Below are positions 14,088-21,207 of a stretch of DNA of 48,360 bases, one piece after another (the stretch's first letter is position 1; each line of letters starts with the position of its first letter). Source of the DNA: a candidate division TA06 bacterium SM23_40 (GTDB lineage: Bacteria > LJUI01 > SM1-40). The notes under the pieces were generated by a model that had not been told where the DNA came from, ran no database searches, and saw nothing but the letters and a program-made list of their open reading frames with translations. Location of the stretch: the NCBI GenBank assembly GCA_001303705.1, contig LJUI01000026.1, positions 1 to 48,360 on the forward strand. The letters run 5' to 3'. Position numbers and translations under genes: made by a program.

Positions 14088-16013
14088 ATGACATTGAGCA
14101 CGAGGAATGTGATGGTGGGACTGGCCGCCGGTCTGGCCGTGCTGGCGCTGTGGGCGTCCGGTATGGGTACGGTCATCCACGTTCCTGGCGACTATCCGAC
14201 GATCCAGCAGGGGATTGATGCCGCAGCCGGCGGTGACACGGTTCTGGTTGGCGACGGGGTCTATACAGGACCAGAGAACAAGAATCTCGATTTCGGCGGA
14301 AAGGCACTCCGTGTGACGTCCGAACTGGGACCTGCGGCAACTGCTATCGATTGTGAGAACGATGGCAGGGGGTTTTACTTCCATACCGGCGAGGACTCCC
14401 TCTCGGTCGTGGAAGGGTTCACCATCAGGAATGGGTACGTAGGTACCCTCGGGGGCGGCATCTACTGCCTCGGCGCATCGCCGTCGATCGTGCGCACTGT
14501 CATCATCGGCTGCCAGTCCGACGCCGGGGGGGCGATCGCCTGCGAGAGTGCATCCCCCCTCATCGAAGGCAGCACGATGAGTGAGAACGACGGCGGCCTG
14601 AATGGCGGGGGGGCGCTCTTCTGCTGGCAGGGCTCGTTTCCGATTGTCTCCAATTCCATTCTCTGGGGGAATATGCCCGACGAGATCGCGGTCGTGAATG
14701 GCAATCCTGCCGTCCGATACAGCGATGTTGCGGGCGGCCGGGCGGGGGTCGGCAACATCGCCTGTGATCCCCTGTTCGTCAATGTGCTGGCCGGCGACTA
14801 CTCGCTGAGCTACGACTCCCCCTGCCTCGATTCGGGCGATCCGCTGGCGGGCGTTCCGGACGGAGGCGGCGACAGGCTCGACATGGGGGCGTTCGAGCAT
14901 CTTATTCCATACAATGATCTGGCACTATCGTTTACCAATACTCCCGATTCGGTGGCCCAGGGATCGCGCGTCTCCTGGGATGTATCGTTCACCAACCCGC
15001 TCTCCATCCCGGTGACAGTAGATGTCTGGTTCGACGTCTCGTCGCAGATCCGCTGCGCGATCATCATGGAGTACAGGGATGTGACGGTTCCCCCGCAGAC
15101 AACCCATAACCGGACACTCAGTCTGCCGGTGCCGAATGCGGCTCCTCTCGGCCAGTACACGATCCACGGTCGGGTAGGCGTGATGGACATGATAGACGGG
15201 GGAGTGTACGACGCGGAGAACTTCATCGTCGAGATCCTTGAGGGGCATGCCCTGAGCTATGTGGAGTCATCGAGCGGCCTCGGCTACCCGCAACTGGAAG
15301 CGGGCAGGACCGAGCTCGAGATGGGAGATGTCGATGGCGACGGCCACCCCGACATCGTCTCCATCGGCGATCACGGGTCTCCCTACATTAACACGAACGA
15401 GCACGGGATCATGGTCTGGTTCGGGGATGGAACAGGCACGTGGTCGGTGTACCAGAACGGGAATTTCGGGTACGGCGGCGTTGCCCTGGGTGATGTGAAC
15501 AACGACGGGCTCATGGATGTCGGCTATGCAATGCATCACAACTACTCGGGCAATGACTTCGGCGATCAATTGATCGAAGTCGCCCTGGGAGACGGAACCG
15601 GGCAGAACTGGCAGCCCTGGGATGACGGCCTGGCGACGAACGGGGAGACCTGGGGGATGTTCGGGACCGACTTCGCGGACGTCGACAATGACGGAGACCT
15701 CGATCTCGTCTCCAACTCGTTCGGTGCCGGCTCCGGCGTTCATGTCTATCTGAATCAGGGTGACGGGACCTGGGTCCAGAGCTTCGGGTTCCTGGAGGGG
15801 AATTCGACTGACGACATCGTCTTCGGCGATGTCAACGGCGACTGCAACGCCGATTTCGCGGCCGCTCACGAATATGGCACGGTCTATCTGGGAGACGGGG
15901 CAGGCAACTACGTCCTCGCCGACGGCAATCTTCCGCCTCCCGGGTGGGTTGGAAGGTTTGGGCCCGACCTGGGCGACGTCAACAACGACGGGGGGGATGA
16001 TCTCTCCTACTGA
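14088..16013 (+). CDS. Secreted right-handed beta-helix plus FG-GAP/VCBS repeat protein (5' part of a frameshifted gene)
   Basis: The first 641 residues begin with a signal peptide (MTLSTRNVMVGLAAGLAVLALWASGMG). Next is a pectin-lyase-like beta-helix, recognised by VIHVPGDYPTIQQGIDAAA and GDTVLVGDGVYTG plus right-handed-helix repeats. A middle Ig-like segment follows (about 270-385). The last part is a series of calcium-type FG-GAP/VCBS repeats (GDVDGDGHPDIV, GDVNNDGLMDVG, ADVDNDGDLDLVS, GDVNGDCNADFA, GDVNNDGGDDLS). These are exported or surface proteins whose ligands are unknown. GTGAGGAGAGGG precedes ATG 14088. The frame stops at 16013 in the middle of a repeat; the remainder continues in the +1 frame. 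Confidence 0.82.
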   Translation: MTLSTRNVMVGLAAGLAVLALWASGMGTVIHVPGDYPTIQQGIDAAAGGDTVLVGDGVYTGPENKNLDFGGKALRVTSELGPAATAIDCENDGRGFYFHTGEDSLSVVEGFTIRNGYVGTLGGGIYCLGASPSIVRTVIIGCQSDAGGAIACESASPLIEGSTMSENDGGLNGGGALFCWQGSFPIVSNSILWGNMPDEIAVVNGNPAVRYSDVAGGRAGVGNIACDPLFVNVLAGDYSLSYDSPCLDSGDPLAGVPDGGGDRLDMGAFEHLIPYNDLALSFTNTPDSVAQGSRVSWDVSFTNPLSIPVTVDVWFDVSSQIRCAIIMEYRDVTVPPQTTHNRTLSLPVPNAAPLGQYTIHGRVGVMDMIDGGVYDAENFIVEILEGHALSYVESSSGLGYPQLEAGRTELEMGDVDGDGHPDIVSIGDHGSPYINTNEHGIMVWFGDGTGTWSVYQNGNFGYGGVALGDVNNDGLMDVGYAMHHNYSGNDFGDQLIEVALGDGTGQNWQPWDDGLATNGETWGMFGTDFADVDNDGDLDLVSNSFGAGSGVHVYLNQGDGTWVQSFGFLEGNSTDDIVFGDVNGDCNADFAAAHEYGTVYLGDGAGNYVLADGNLPPPGWVGRFGPDLGDVNNDGGDDLSY

Positions 16014-16509
16014 TGGCGTCGGCGGATGGGTCCAGGCGACACAGTTCACCCTGCCGAATCCCGGTTACTTCGCCGCGTTCCGCGTCGGCGTTGACGCCGA
16101 CCACAATGGGTATCCTGATATCGTCCTCGTCGACGAGGAAGGGTCCTGGATCAACCGGACCAATCATCTGCGATTCTTCAAGGAGGCATCATCGCCTCAG
16201 TCCCTCTCGGTACGGCCCACGTATCCGCGGGGGGGTGAGGTCTTCATTATCGGCTCGGTCAGGTTCATCGACTGGGTGAGCGGCGTACCCGGACAAGAGG
16301 CGTTAGCCGTGAAGCTTGAGCTCTCGACTGATGGCCCGGGTGGGCCGTGGACTACGATCGCCGATGGGCTGCCGAACAACGGGCGCTATCAGTGGACCGT
16401 TGCAGGGAACCAGTCGCTCGATTGCTACATCCAGTACACGGTCGTGGCCGGCCAGGATACTGCGACCGCGGTGACCGCGATGCCGTTCACAATCGCCTCC
16501 GCCGACTGA
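16009..16509 (+). pseudogene. Downstream part of the FG-GAP protein in a shifted frame
   Basis: Immediately after the TGA at 16011-16013, the frame one base later continues the same protein. It has GVGGWVQATQFTLP and then another repeat-like VGVDADHNGYPDIVLVDEEG. About 100 residues of a beta-rich C-terminal domain follow (SVRPTYPRGGEVFIIGS; GRYQWTVAGNQSLDCYIQYTV), ending at TGA 16509. It has no start of its own. A single-base slip somewhere in 15990-16013, next to a run of seven G, would restore one protein of about 800 residues. The C-terminus lacks a recognisable sorting domain. Confidence 0.7.
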
Positions 16510-16600
16510 GAGGAGGTCCCCTGTAACTGGTGAGAGGAGGTTCTCCAGAAACATAATATAGGTATGCACTGATATAGCATGTGAGTGCTCGGGTTGTGAG

Positions 16601-16662
16601 ATCGACGCTCTCCCGGGCCTCCCCTGTCAGCTAATCGGGAGGCCTTCGGGGAGAGCGTCGAT
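16601..16662 (+). terminator. Long stable hairpin downstream of the FG-GAP gene
   Basis: ATCGACGCTCTCCC (16601-16614) pairs perfectly over 14 bp with 16649-16662. Inside, GGCCTCCC (16616-16623) pairs with GGGAGGCC (16637-16644). The loop is 13 bases. It sits 90 bases after the stop. There is no T-run, so it may be a rho-assisted terminator, a 3'-end stabiliser or a small RNA. Confidence 0.45.
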
Positions 16663-16828
16663 TCTCTGTCGGATATGCGGCCGTGACAAGGTGCCGCGTG
16701 GGGGCATCCTCTCCCGGGCGGCAGAGTCACCTGTCTCTGCGCGGGGAGGCGGTCAGTGTACAGGCTCTGGCCCCCGTAAAGACTGAGGTATACGGCGCGA
16801 GGTGATCGGTCCGGCGAGGGGAAACCAC

Positions 16829-16857
16829 TTGACACCTCAGAGTAGCCTCCCTAACAT
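16829..16857 (+). promoter_or_regulatory. Strong promoter ahead of the decayed SGNH gene
   Basis: TTGACA (16829-16834) and TAACAT (16852-16857) are spaced by exactly 17 bases. Transcription would start near 16864 and run through the degraded gene and the minisatellite toward yggS. It may now serve as a distant promoter of yggS. Confidence 0.6.
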
Positions 16858-16859
16858 GG

Positions 16860-17192
16860 GCCTGGCGCAGTGTGTGTGTACGTACTACGAGGCGGCGCGG
16901 AGGAGCGAGGAGCGCGGCGTCCGAGATGGACGGGTGGCCGTGATCGGATGGGGATGGAGGCCCGGATCAAGTAACAGATGATCTCGCTCATACTCACCAG
17001 CGACTCGTGGGGAGGCACCTGCGAGCAGCAGGCGCTGGCGTAACCGATCTCCTCCCTGTGCTCGCCGGCCACGCGGCTGAGGAGGTCTACCTCCCGGACG
17101 ATACCATACACCTCAGTGAGCGGGGACACCAGATAGTGGTAGAGGTGCTCGCGGAGGCTATCGGAACACTCCTCACCGTGGGGGTCGACTGA
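16860..17192 (+). pseudogene. Remnant of an SGNH/GDSL-type hydrolase
   Basis: The frame ending at TGA 17190-17192 carries HQRLVGRHLRAAGAGVTDLL and then the catalytic block LPDDTIHLSERGHQIVVEVL. That matches the Asp-x-x-His end of SGNH hydrolases (DxxHLSxxGH). Only this C-terminal part is recognisable. Upstream, a different frame (about 16862-16980) reads EAARRSEERGVRDGRVAVIG, gene-like but interrupted by stops. No intact start or serine motif is present. The region therefore looks like a gene broken by several frameshifts or a large deletion. The short frame from GTG 17007 is not likely to make a working enzyme. Confidence 0.6.
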
Positions 17193-17280
17193 TGCTCGCC
17201 GGATGGGCGCTGGGCGAGGGGGCGCTGGCTGGAGACGGGCCGACCGGGGAGCAATTGGACCGTCGCTGGCAGGAGCTCCT

Positions 17281-17447
17281 GATCGATACGAGGGTCAGTG
17301 CGAGATCGACAGGAGGGTTAGTGCGAGATCGACAGGAGGGTCAGTGCGAGATCGACAGGAGGGTTGCTGCGAAATCGACAGGGGGGTCGCTGCGAGATCG
17401 ACAGGAGGGTCAGTGCGAGATCGACAGGAGGGTTGCTGCGAAATCGC
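17281..17447. repeat. 23-bp minisatellite, about seven copies
   Basis: The unit GGTCAGTGCGAGATCGACAG plus GAG is repeated head to tail from 17293. Copies start at 17293, 17316, 17339, 17362, 17385, 17408 and 17431; the last is partial, and a degenerate half-copy precedes at 17281. Two sub-types alternate (GTCAGTGCGAGATC and GTTGCTGCGAAATC). The period of 23 is not a multiple of three, so the reading frame rotates. The array lies in an open frame starting at ATG 17192 (overlapping the SGNH stop as TGATG) that runs to 17479; that frame's protein beyond about residue 33 is just repeat. The array ends about 58 bases before yggS. Confidence 0.9.
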
Positions 17448-17504
17448 TTGCATCGTCGCGATCTCGTGTGCTAAGGTAGCCCGTCAGTGGAAGGATAGCA
17501 TTCA

Positions 17505-18203
17505 ATGACTCTGGCGCTCGCGGAGAGACTGGAGGCCGTCAACGCTCGGATCAGGCGGGCGGCCGAACATTCCGGGCGCGATCCCGATTCCATCACGTTG
17601 GTGGGCGTGACCAAGTTCGTCCCCCCTGACGCGATCGAGGAGGCAATCAGCTGCGGCCTGCACCACGTCGGGGAGAACCGGGTGCAGGAGGCACTGAAGA
17701 AGCATTCCGCCGTGCACGGGGAGGCCTGCTGGCACATGGTCGGCCACCTCCAGCGCAACAAGGTCCGGCGTGCCCTCGACATCTTTGATGTCGTGGAGTC
17801 GGTCGATAGCGAACGGCTCGCCGTTGCCCTCAGCGATGAGGCGGGCCGGCGAGGAACGGTGGTCGACGTACTCATCGAGGTCAATACCTCCGGCGAGACG
17901 ACGAAGTTCGGCCTTGCACCTGACGACGTTGCACGCTTCATCCGGACTGCGTTCCCGCTCCCCGGTCTGCGCCTGCGGGGGCTGATGACGGTCGGGCCGC
18001 TGGTCGAAGACCCCGAGCAGGCGCGTGCTTCATTCCGAATGCTCCGCAGACTTGCCGAGGCAGCGGCCGGATCCGTGACCGGAGATGACGTGATGGAGGA
18101 GCTGTCGATGGGGATGACAGCTGACTTCGAGGTCGCAATCGAGGAGGGGAGTACGATCGTCAGGATCGGGACCGCGATCTTCGGTCTTCGGCCAACCGCA
18201 TAG
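17505..18203 (+). CDS. yggS: YggS-family PLP homeostasis protein
   Basis: This 232-residue protein belongs to the PROSC/YggS family, which binds pyridoxal phosphate as a single alanine-racemase-like barrel and keeps free PLP and amino-acid pools balanced. The PLP lysine is in LVGVTKFVP (Lys37). Other family signatures are HHVGENRVQEALKK, WHMVGHLQRNKVRRAL, IEVNTSGETTKFGL, GLMTVGP and ELSMGMTADFEVAI, and the end is TIVRIGTAIFGLR. The start is ATG 17505 with GGAAGGAT upstream. It heads a unit with divIVA-like, yggU-like and purine phosphorylase genes; yggS next to divIVA and yggU is a common arrangement. Confidence 0.95.
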   Translation: MTLALAERLEAVNARIRRAAEHSGRDPDSITLVGVTKFVPPDAIEEAISCGLHHVGENRVQEALKKHSAVHGEACWHMVGHLQRNKVRRALDIFDVVESVDSERLAVALSDEAGRRGTVVDVLIEVNTSGETTKFGLAPDDVARFIRTAFPLPGLRLRGLMTVGPLVEDPEQARASFRMLRRLAEAAAGSVTGDDVMEELSMGMTADFEVAIEEGSTIVRIGTAIFGLRPTA

Positions 18204-18382
18204 CAGAACCGCAACCACGTGAGGTGGCGATTGGAAGGCTGCCGCGATACGTGGTCGAAGACGGGCGGGCTGCCAGGGAGGTGCATACGACGATGATGAA
18301 CGAGGGACCCATTTCTGAGGAGCGACGTGCCGACGGGGGATCGACGGAATACCTCGGCGAGCCGACAGAGAGGGGGAGATCA

Positions 18383-18970
18383 TTGAAGATCACGCCGCTT
18401 GACATCCGCAAGCAGACATTCAAACGGGCGGTGCGGGGGTTTGACGTGGCAGAAGTGAGTGCTTTCCTCGAGGCCGTGGCCGCGGAATTTGAGGGGCTGG
18501 TGAGGGAGAATACCGCGTTCGTGGAGCGCATGCGGGAGCTCGACGAGAAGATAGATGACTACCGGCGGCTGGAGAAGACCCTGCAGCAGACGCTGATCCG
18601 AGCGCAGGAGACGGCGGCGGAGCAGGTGGACAATGCCAGAAAGGAAGCTGAGCTCACCCTGAGGGAGGCGAGAGTCAAAGCTCAGGAGGCGGTCGCGGAC
18701 GCAGAGGCGAAGGCATCTGAACTGGCGAGCCACGTCTCTCAGCTGAAGAAGCAGCTTGCGGCGTTCATCACCAGATTCCGCGGCATCATCGATGCCCAGG
18801 CGCAAATGCTCGATGCTCAGTCCGCTCATCTCGAGGGAGGCATAGTCGTCCCTCCCGAGCTCGCGGGGGCGAGAGGTCCGGTTCGCGCACATGCGGAACC
18901 TGTGCACGAGGAGGTGCCGCCCGCGAGGACAGGCGAAGAGGCACAGCACGAGACGGAGAGACCGGGCTGA
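18383..18970 (+). CDS. DivIVA-domain coiled-coil protein
   Basis: The 195-residue product starts LKITPLDIRKQTFKRAVRGF, which is the membrane-binding N-terminal DivIVA motif, and continues as a long coiled coil (about 30-155). A Pro/Glu/Ala-rich tail follows. DivIVA proteins sit at curved membranes (poles or septa) and recruit growth or division partners. I chose TTG 18383, with AGGGGGAG upstream, because the family begins here. An ATG pair at 18293 with GGGAGG could add 30 residues of non-conserved sequence. It is less common in LPS-bearing bacteria than in Gram-positives but known in several diderm phyla. It lies between yggS and yggU. Confidence 0.85.
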   Translation: MKITPLDIRKQTFKRAVRGFDVAEVSAFLEAVAAEFEGLVRENTAFVERMRELDEKIDDYRRLEKTLQQTLIRAQETAAEQVDNARKEAELTLREARVKAQEAVADAEAKASELASHVSQLKKQLAAFITRFRGIIDAQAQMLDAQSAHLEGGIVVPPELAGARGPVRAHAEPVHEEVPPARTGEEAQHETERPG

Positions 18971-19048
18971 CGAGTTACGGAACCGTCTCTTCTGCCGGGT
19001 CGTCCTCCTGTGTGACATGGGGACGTGCGCCGAGAGGGAGTCACCGAG

Positions 19049-19327
19049 ATGCGGGTGAGAGTCCGGCTCCAGCCCAGGGCATCCCGCGATGAGATCGTGG
19101 GGTGGAGCGACGATGGATCTCTCAGGGTGCGCGTCACCTCCGCGCCTGAGCGGGGTAAGGCGAACCTCCAACTGCTCCGGCTGCTGGCTGCGACTCTGGG
19201 GATGTCTCGTGGACGGCTCCGCATTGTGGCAGGCGAGAGGTCGCGCGAGAAGGTCATCGACATAGACGGCGATGAGGGAGAGGTGTTGGCCGCGCTGAGC
19301 GGTGCACAACGGGGCGGCTCTCGGTGA
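19049..19327 (+). CDS. DUF167 / YggU-family protein
   Basis: This 92-residue basic protein matches DUF167. It shows MRVRVRLQPRASRDEIVGW at the start, LRVRVTSAPERGKANLQLLR in the middle and VAGERSREKVIDIDG. Its role is unknown, but it commonly follows yggS/yggT/divIVA. ATG 19049 is preceded by GAGAGGGAG. An earlier in-frame GTG at 19025 would add eight non-conserved residues. Family assignment is firm. Confidence 0.92.
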   Translation: MRVRVRLQPRASRDEIVGWSDDGSLRVRVTSAPERGKANLQLLRLLAATLGMSRGRLRIVAGERSREKVIDIDGDEGEVLAALSGAQRGGSR

Positions 19328-19392
19328 GCAACCTGGTGGGCGCGGCAGTCGGAGGTCATACCGGGGAAGGATCGATCAGGTGCTGGTGAGAG

Positions 19393-20241
19393 ATGACTGT
19401 GAGAGGGACAGAGATGGACGATCTTCCAGAAAGAGTTGAAGAGACCCGGAGGTTTCTCCACGATGCCACAGGATTTGAGCCGCAGATAGGAGTCATCCTG
19501 GGAACCGGGCTCGGTGGCCTCGCGAAACAGATCGATGTCGAACACGAGATATCGTACGAAGAGATTCCCAACTTCGCGGTATCGACAGTGGAATTCCACG
19601 CCGGGAAGCTGTTGTTCGGCTATGTCGGCGACAGGCGCGTCATGGCCATGCATGGTCGGTTCCATTACTACGAGGGGTACACGATGCACCAGATCACCCT
19701 TCCGGTGCGTGTCATGCGCGCTCTCGGTGCATCGGTCCTCGTGGCGTCGAATGCATCCGGCGGCCTCAACCCGCGCTTCCGAACGTCCGATATCATGATA
19801 ATGGTCGATCACATCAATCTCCTGGGAGACAATCCTCTCATCGGGCTCAGCGACTCCAGGCTCGGTCCCCGGTTTCTGGACATGTCACACGTGTATGATC
19901 GTGAACTCATCGCGCTGGCGGAGCGGATCGCCCTCGAGGAGGGGATACGTCTGCAGCAGGGGGTGTATGTGGCCGTGCCCGGCCCCAACCTGGAGACCGC
20001 CGCGGAGTATCGGTTCCTGCGGATCATCGGGGCGGACGTAGTGGGGATGTCGACCATACCAGAGGCGATCGTGGCGGTCCAATCGGGCATGCGCGTCATG
20101 GGGTTTTCGGTGGTAACCGATATGGGTTTGCCCGACGCACTCGAGCCGACGAGCATCGAGACAGTACTGGAAGCAGCACGTCGAGCTGAGCCCGGGCTGA
20201 CCACGTTGATGGTCCGGATTATCGAGTCGATGGTGATCTAG
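19393..20241 (+). CDS. Purine nucleoside phosphorylase
   Basis: The 282-residue enzyme splits purine nucleosides (inosine, guanosine) with phosphate, in the trimeric PNP class. Motifs are GVILGTGLGGLAKQI (phosphate loop), MHGRFHYYEGYTM, VASNASGGLNPRF, MVDHINLLGDNPL, and VPGPNLETAAEYRFLR with the purine-binding GADVVGMSTIPEAIVA. Length is normal for the family. The start is ATG 19393; an in-frame ATG at 19414 is a possible alternative. It follows yggU by 65 bases and is followed 3 bases later by a TPR lipoprotein gene. Confidence 0.93.
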   Translation: MTVRGTEMDDLPERVEETRRFLHDATGFEPQIGVILGTGLGGLAKQIDVEHEISYEEIPNFAVSTVEFHAGKLLFGYVGDRRVMAMHGRFHYYEGYTMHQITLPVRVMRALGASVLVASNASGGLNPRFRTSDIMIMVDHINLLGDNPLIGLSDSRLGPRFLDMSHVYDRELIALAERIALEEGIRLQQGVYVAVPGPNLETAAEYRFLRIIGADVVGMSTIPEAIVAVQSGMRVMGFSVVTDMGLPDALEPTSIETVLEAARRAEPGLTTLMVRIIESMVI

Positions 20242-20244
20242 CAC

Positions 20245-21207
20245 ATGCATAGAAGTCGCAGGGGGAAGGCAGGCAGGCGGGGAGCTCATTCCCTTCTTTT
20301 GTTATTACCTCTGTTCTTGTTGTTGTCGGGGACGGTGCTCTCGCCGGGATGCCGGTCAAAGATCGAGGAACGCCTCGCCACAGCGCGTACGCTGATTGAC
20401 GAAGAGCGGTACAACGAGGCGATCTTCGAGTTGAGGGAGTGCCTGGCCCAGAGCAAGGGCGACGCACGTCCACCCTTTCTTCTCGGTGTCGTCTATGCCA
20501 GACAGGGCAAGCTTGAGCGCGCTGGCACATTCTTCCGACAGGCACTCGAGATCGATTCGCTGTTGACACCGTCGGTCGTGAACGAATGGGTGCAGCGCGG
20601 TACGGTCTTCGTCGCCAGGGGGCAAAATGATCGCGCAGTCGCTGCGTTCGAACGCGCCCTCGTGCTTGACCCCCACGTCGATCTCGGAGATGGGTTCTGT
20701 GTGCTGGGTGAGCGATACTTCGGCGAACGCCGAATCGAGGAGGCCGCGGGTATGTTCGAGCGAGCGATCGGGAGCGGACTCGATGCGGAGGGAGAGCTCG
20801 ATGCGCGCCTCCGCCTGGCCCAGTGCTACGAGGCTCTGGATGATCTGGAGGCCGCCTTCGCCTGCCTCGATGAGGGCTCGCGTACTATCTCTGATCCGGA
20901 GTTGCTATGGGAGAGAGGGAGAGTCGCCTACGAACTCTCCCAACAGTGCCTGCGGGGAGGTTACTATGAGCGAGTGCGTTCGTTGGCGGGGTCGGTCATC
21001 AAGAGTGGAATGCCCGAGGTTCTTGTCGACGATGCGTACTTTGCTGTCGGCGAGAGCTACTTCCTTCAGGGCGAATACCGGGATGCGATCGCTGCCTACG
21101 AGAAGGTATTGCGGCTAAACCCCATCGGATCGGGGAGTCTTGTCGAGGATGCACGCAGGCGGATCGAGTTAGCGCGCGCCCTCGATCGAGGGAGGAGCGA
21201 GTCGTGA
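20245..21207 (+). CDS. TPR-repeat lipoprotein
   Basis: This 320-residue protein has a hydrophobic leader (LLLLLPLFLLLSGTVL) ending in a lipobox-like SPGC. It is therefore likely a lipoprotein facing the periplasm. After it come tetratricopeptide repeats. Examples are RYNEAIFELRECLAQSKGD, GKLERAGTFFRQALEIDS, NDRAVAAFERALVLDP, RRIEEAAGMFERAIGSG and EYRDAIAAYEKVLRLNP. The repeats imply protein-protein contact. Its stop overlaps the next start (GTGA) and the next product is a BamD-like lipoprotein. A helper role in outer membrane assembly is plausible but inferred. No enzyme motif is present. Confidence 0.85.
   Translation: MHRSRRGKAGRRGAHSLLLLLPLFLLLSGTVLSPGCRSKIEERLATARTLIDEERYNEAIFELRECLAQSKGDARPPFLLGVVYARQGKLERAGTFFRQALEIDSLLTPSVVNEWVQRGTVFVARGQNDRAVAAFERALVLDPHVDLGDGFCVLGERYFGERRIEEAAGMFERAIGSGLDAEGELDARLRLAQCYEALDDLEAAFACLDEGSRTISDPELLWERGRVAYELSQQCLRGGYYERVRSLAGSVIKSGMPEVLVDDAYFAVGESYFLQGEYRDAIAAYEKVLRLNPIGSGSLVEDARRRIELARALDRGRSES

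Noticed and set aside
17281-17447. CRISPR array
   Set aside because: Units are contiguous 23-bp tandem copies without unique spacers, and no cas genes are nearby.
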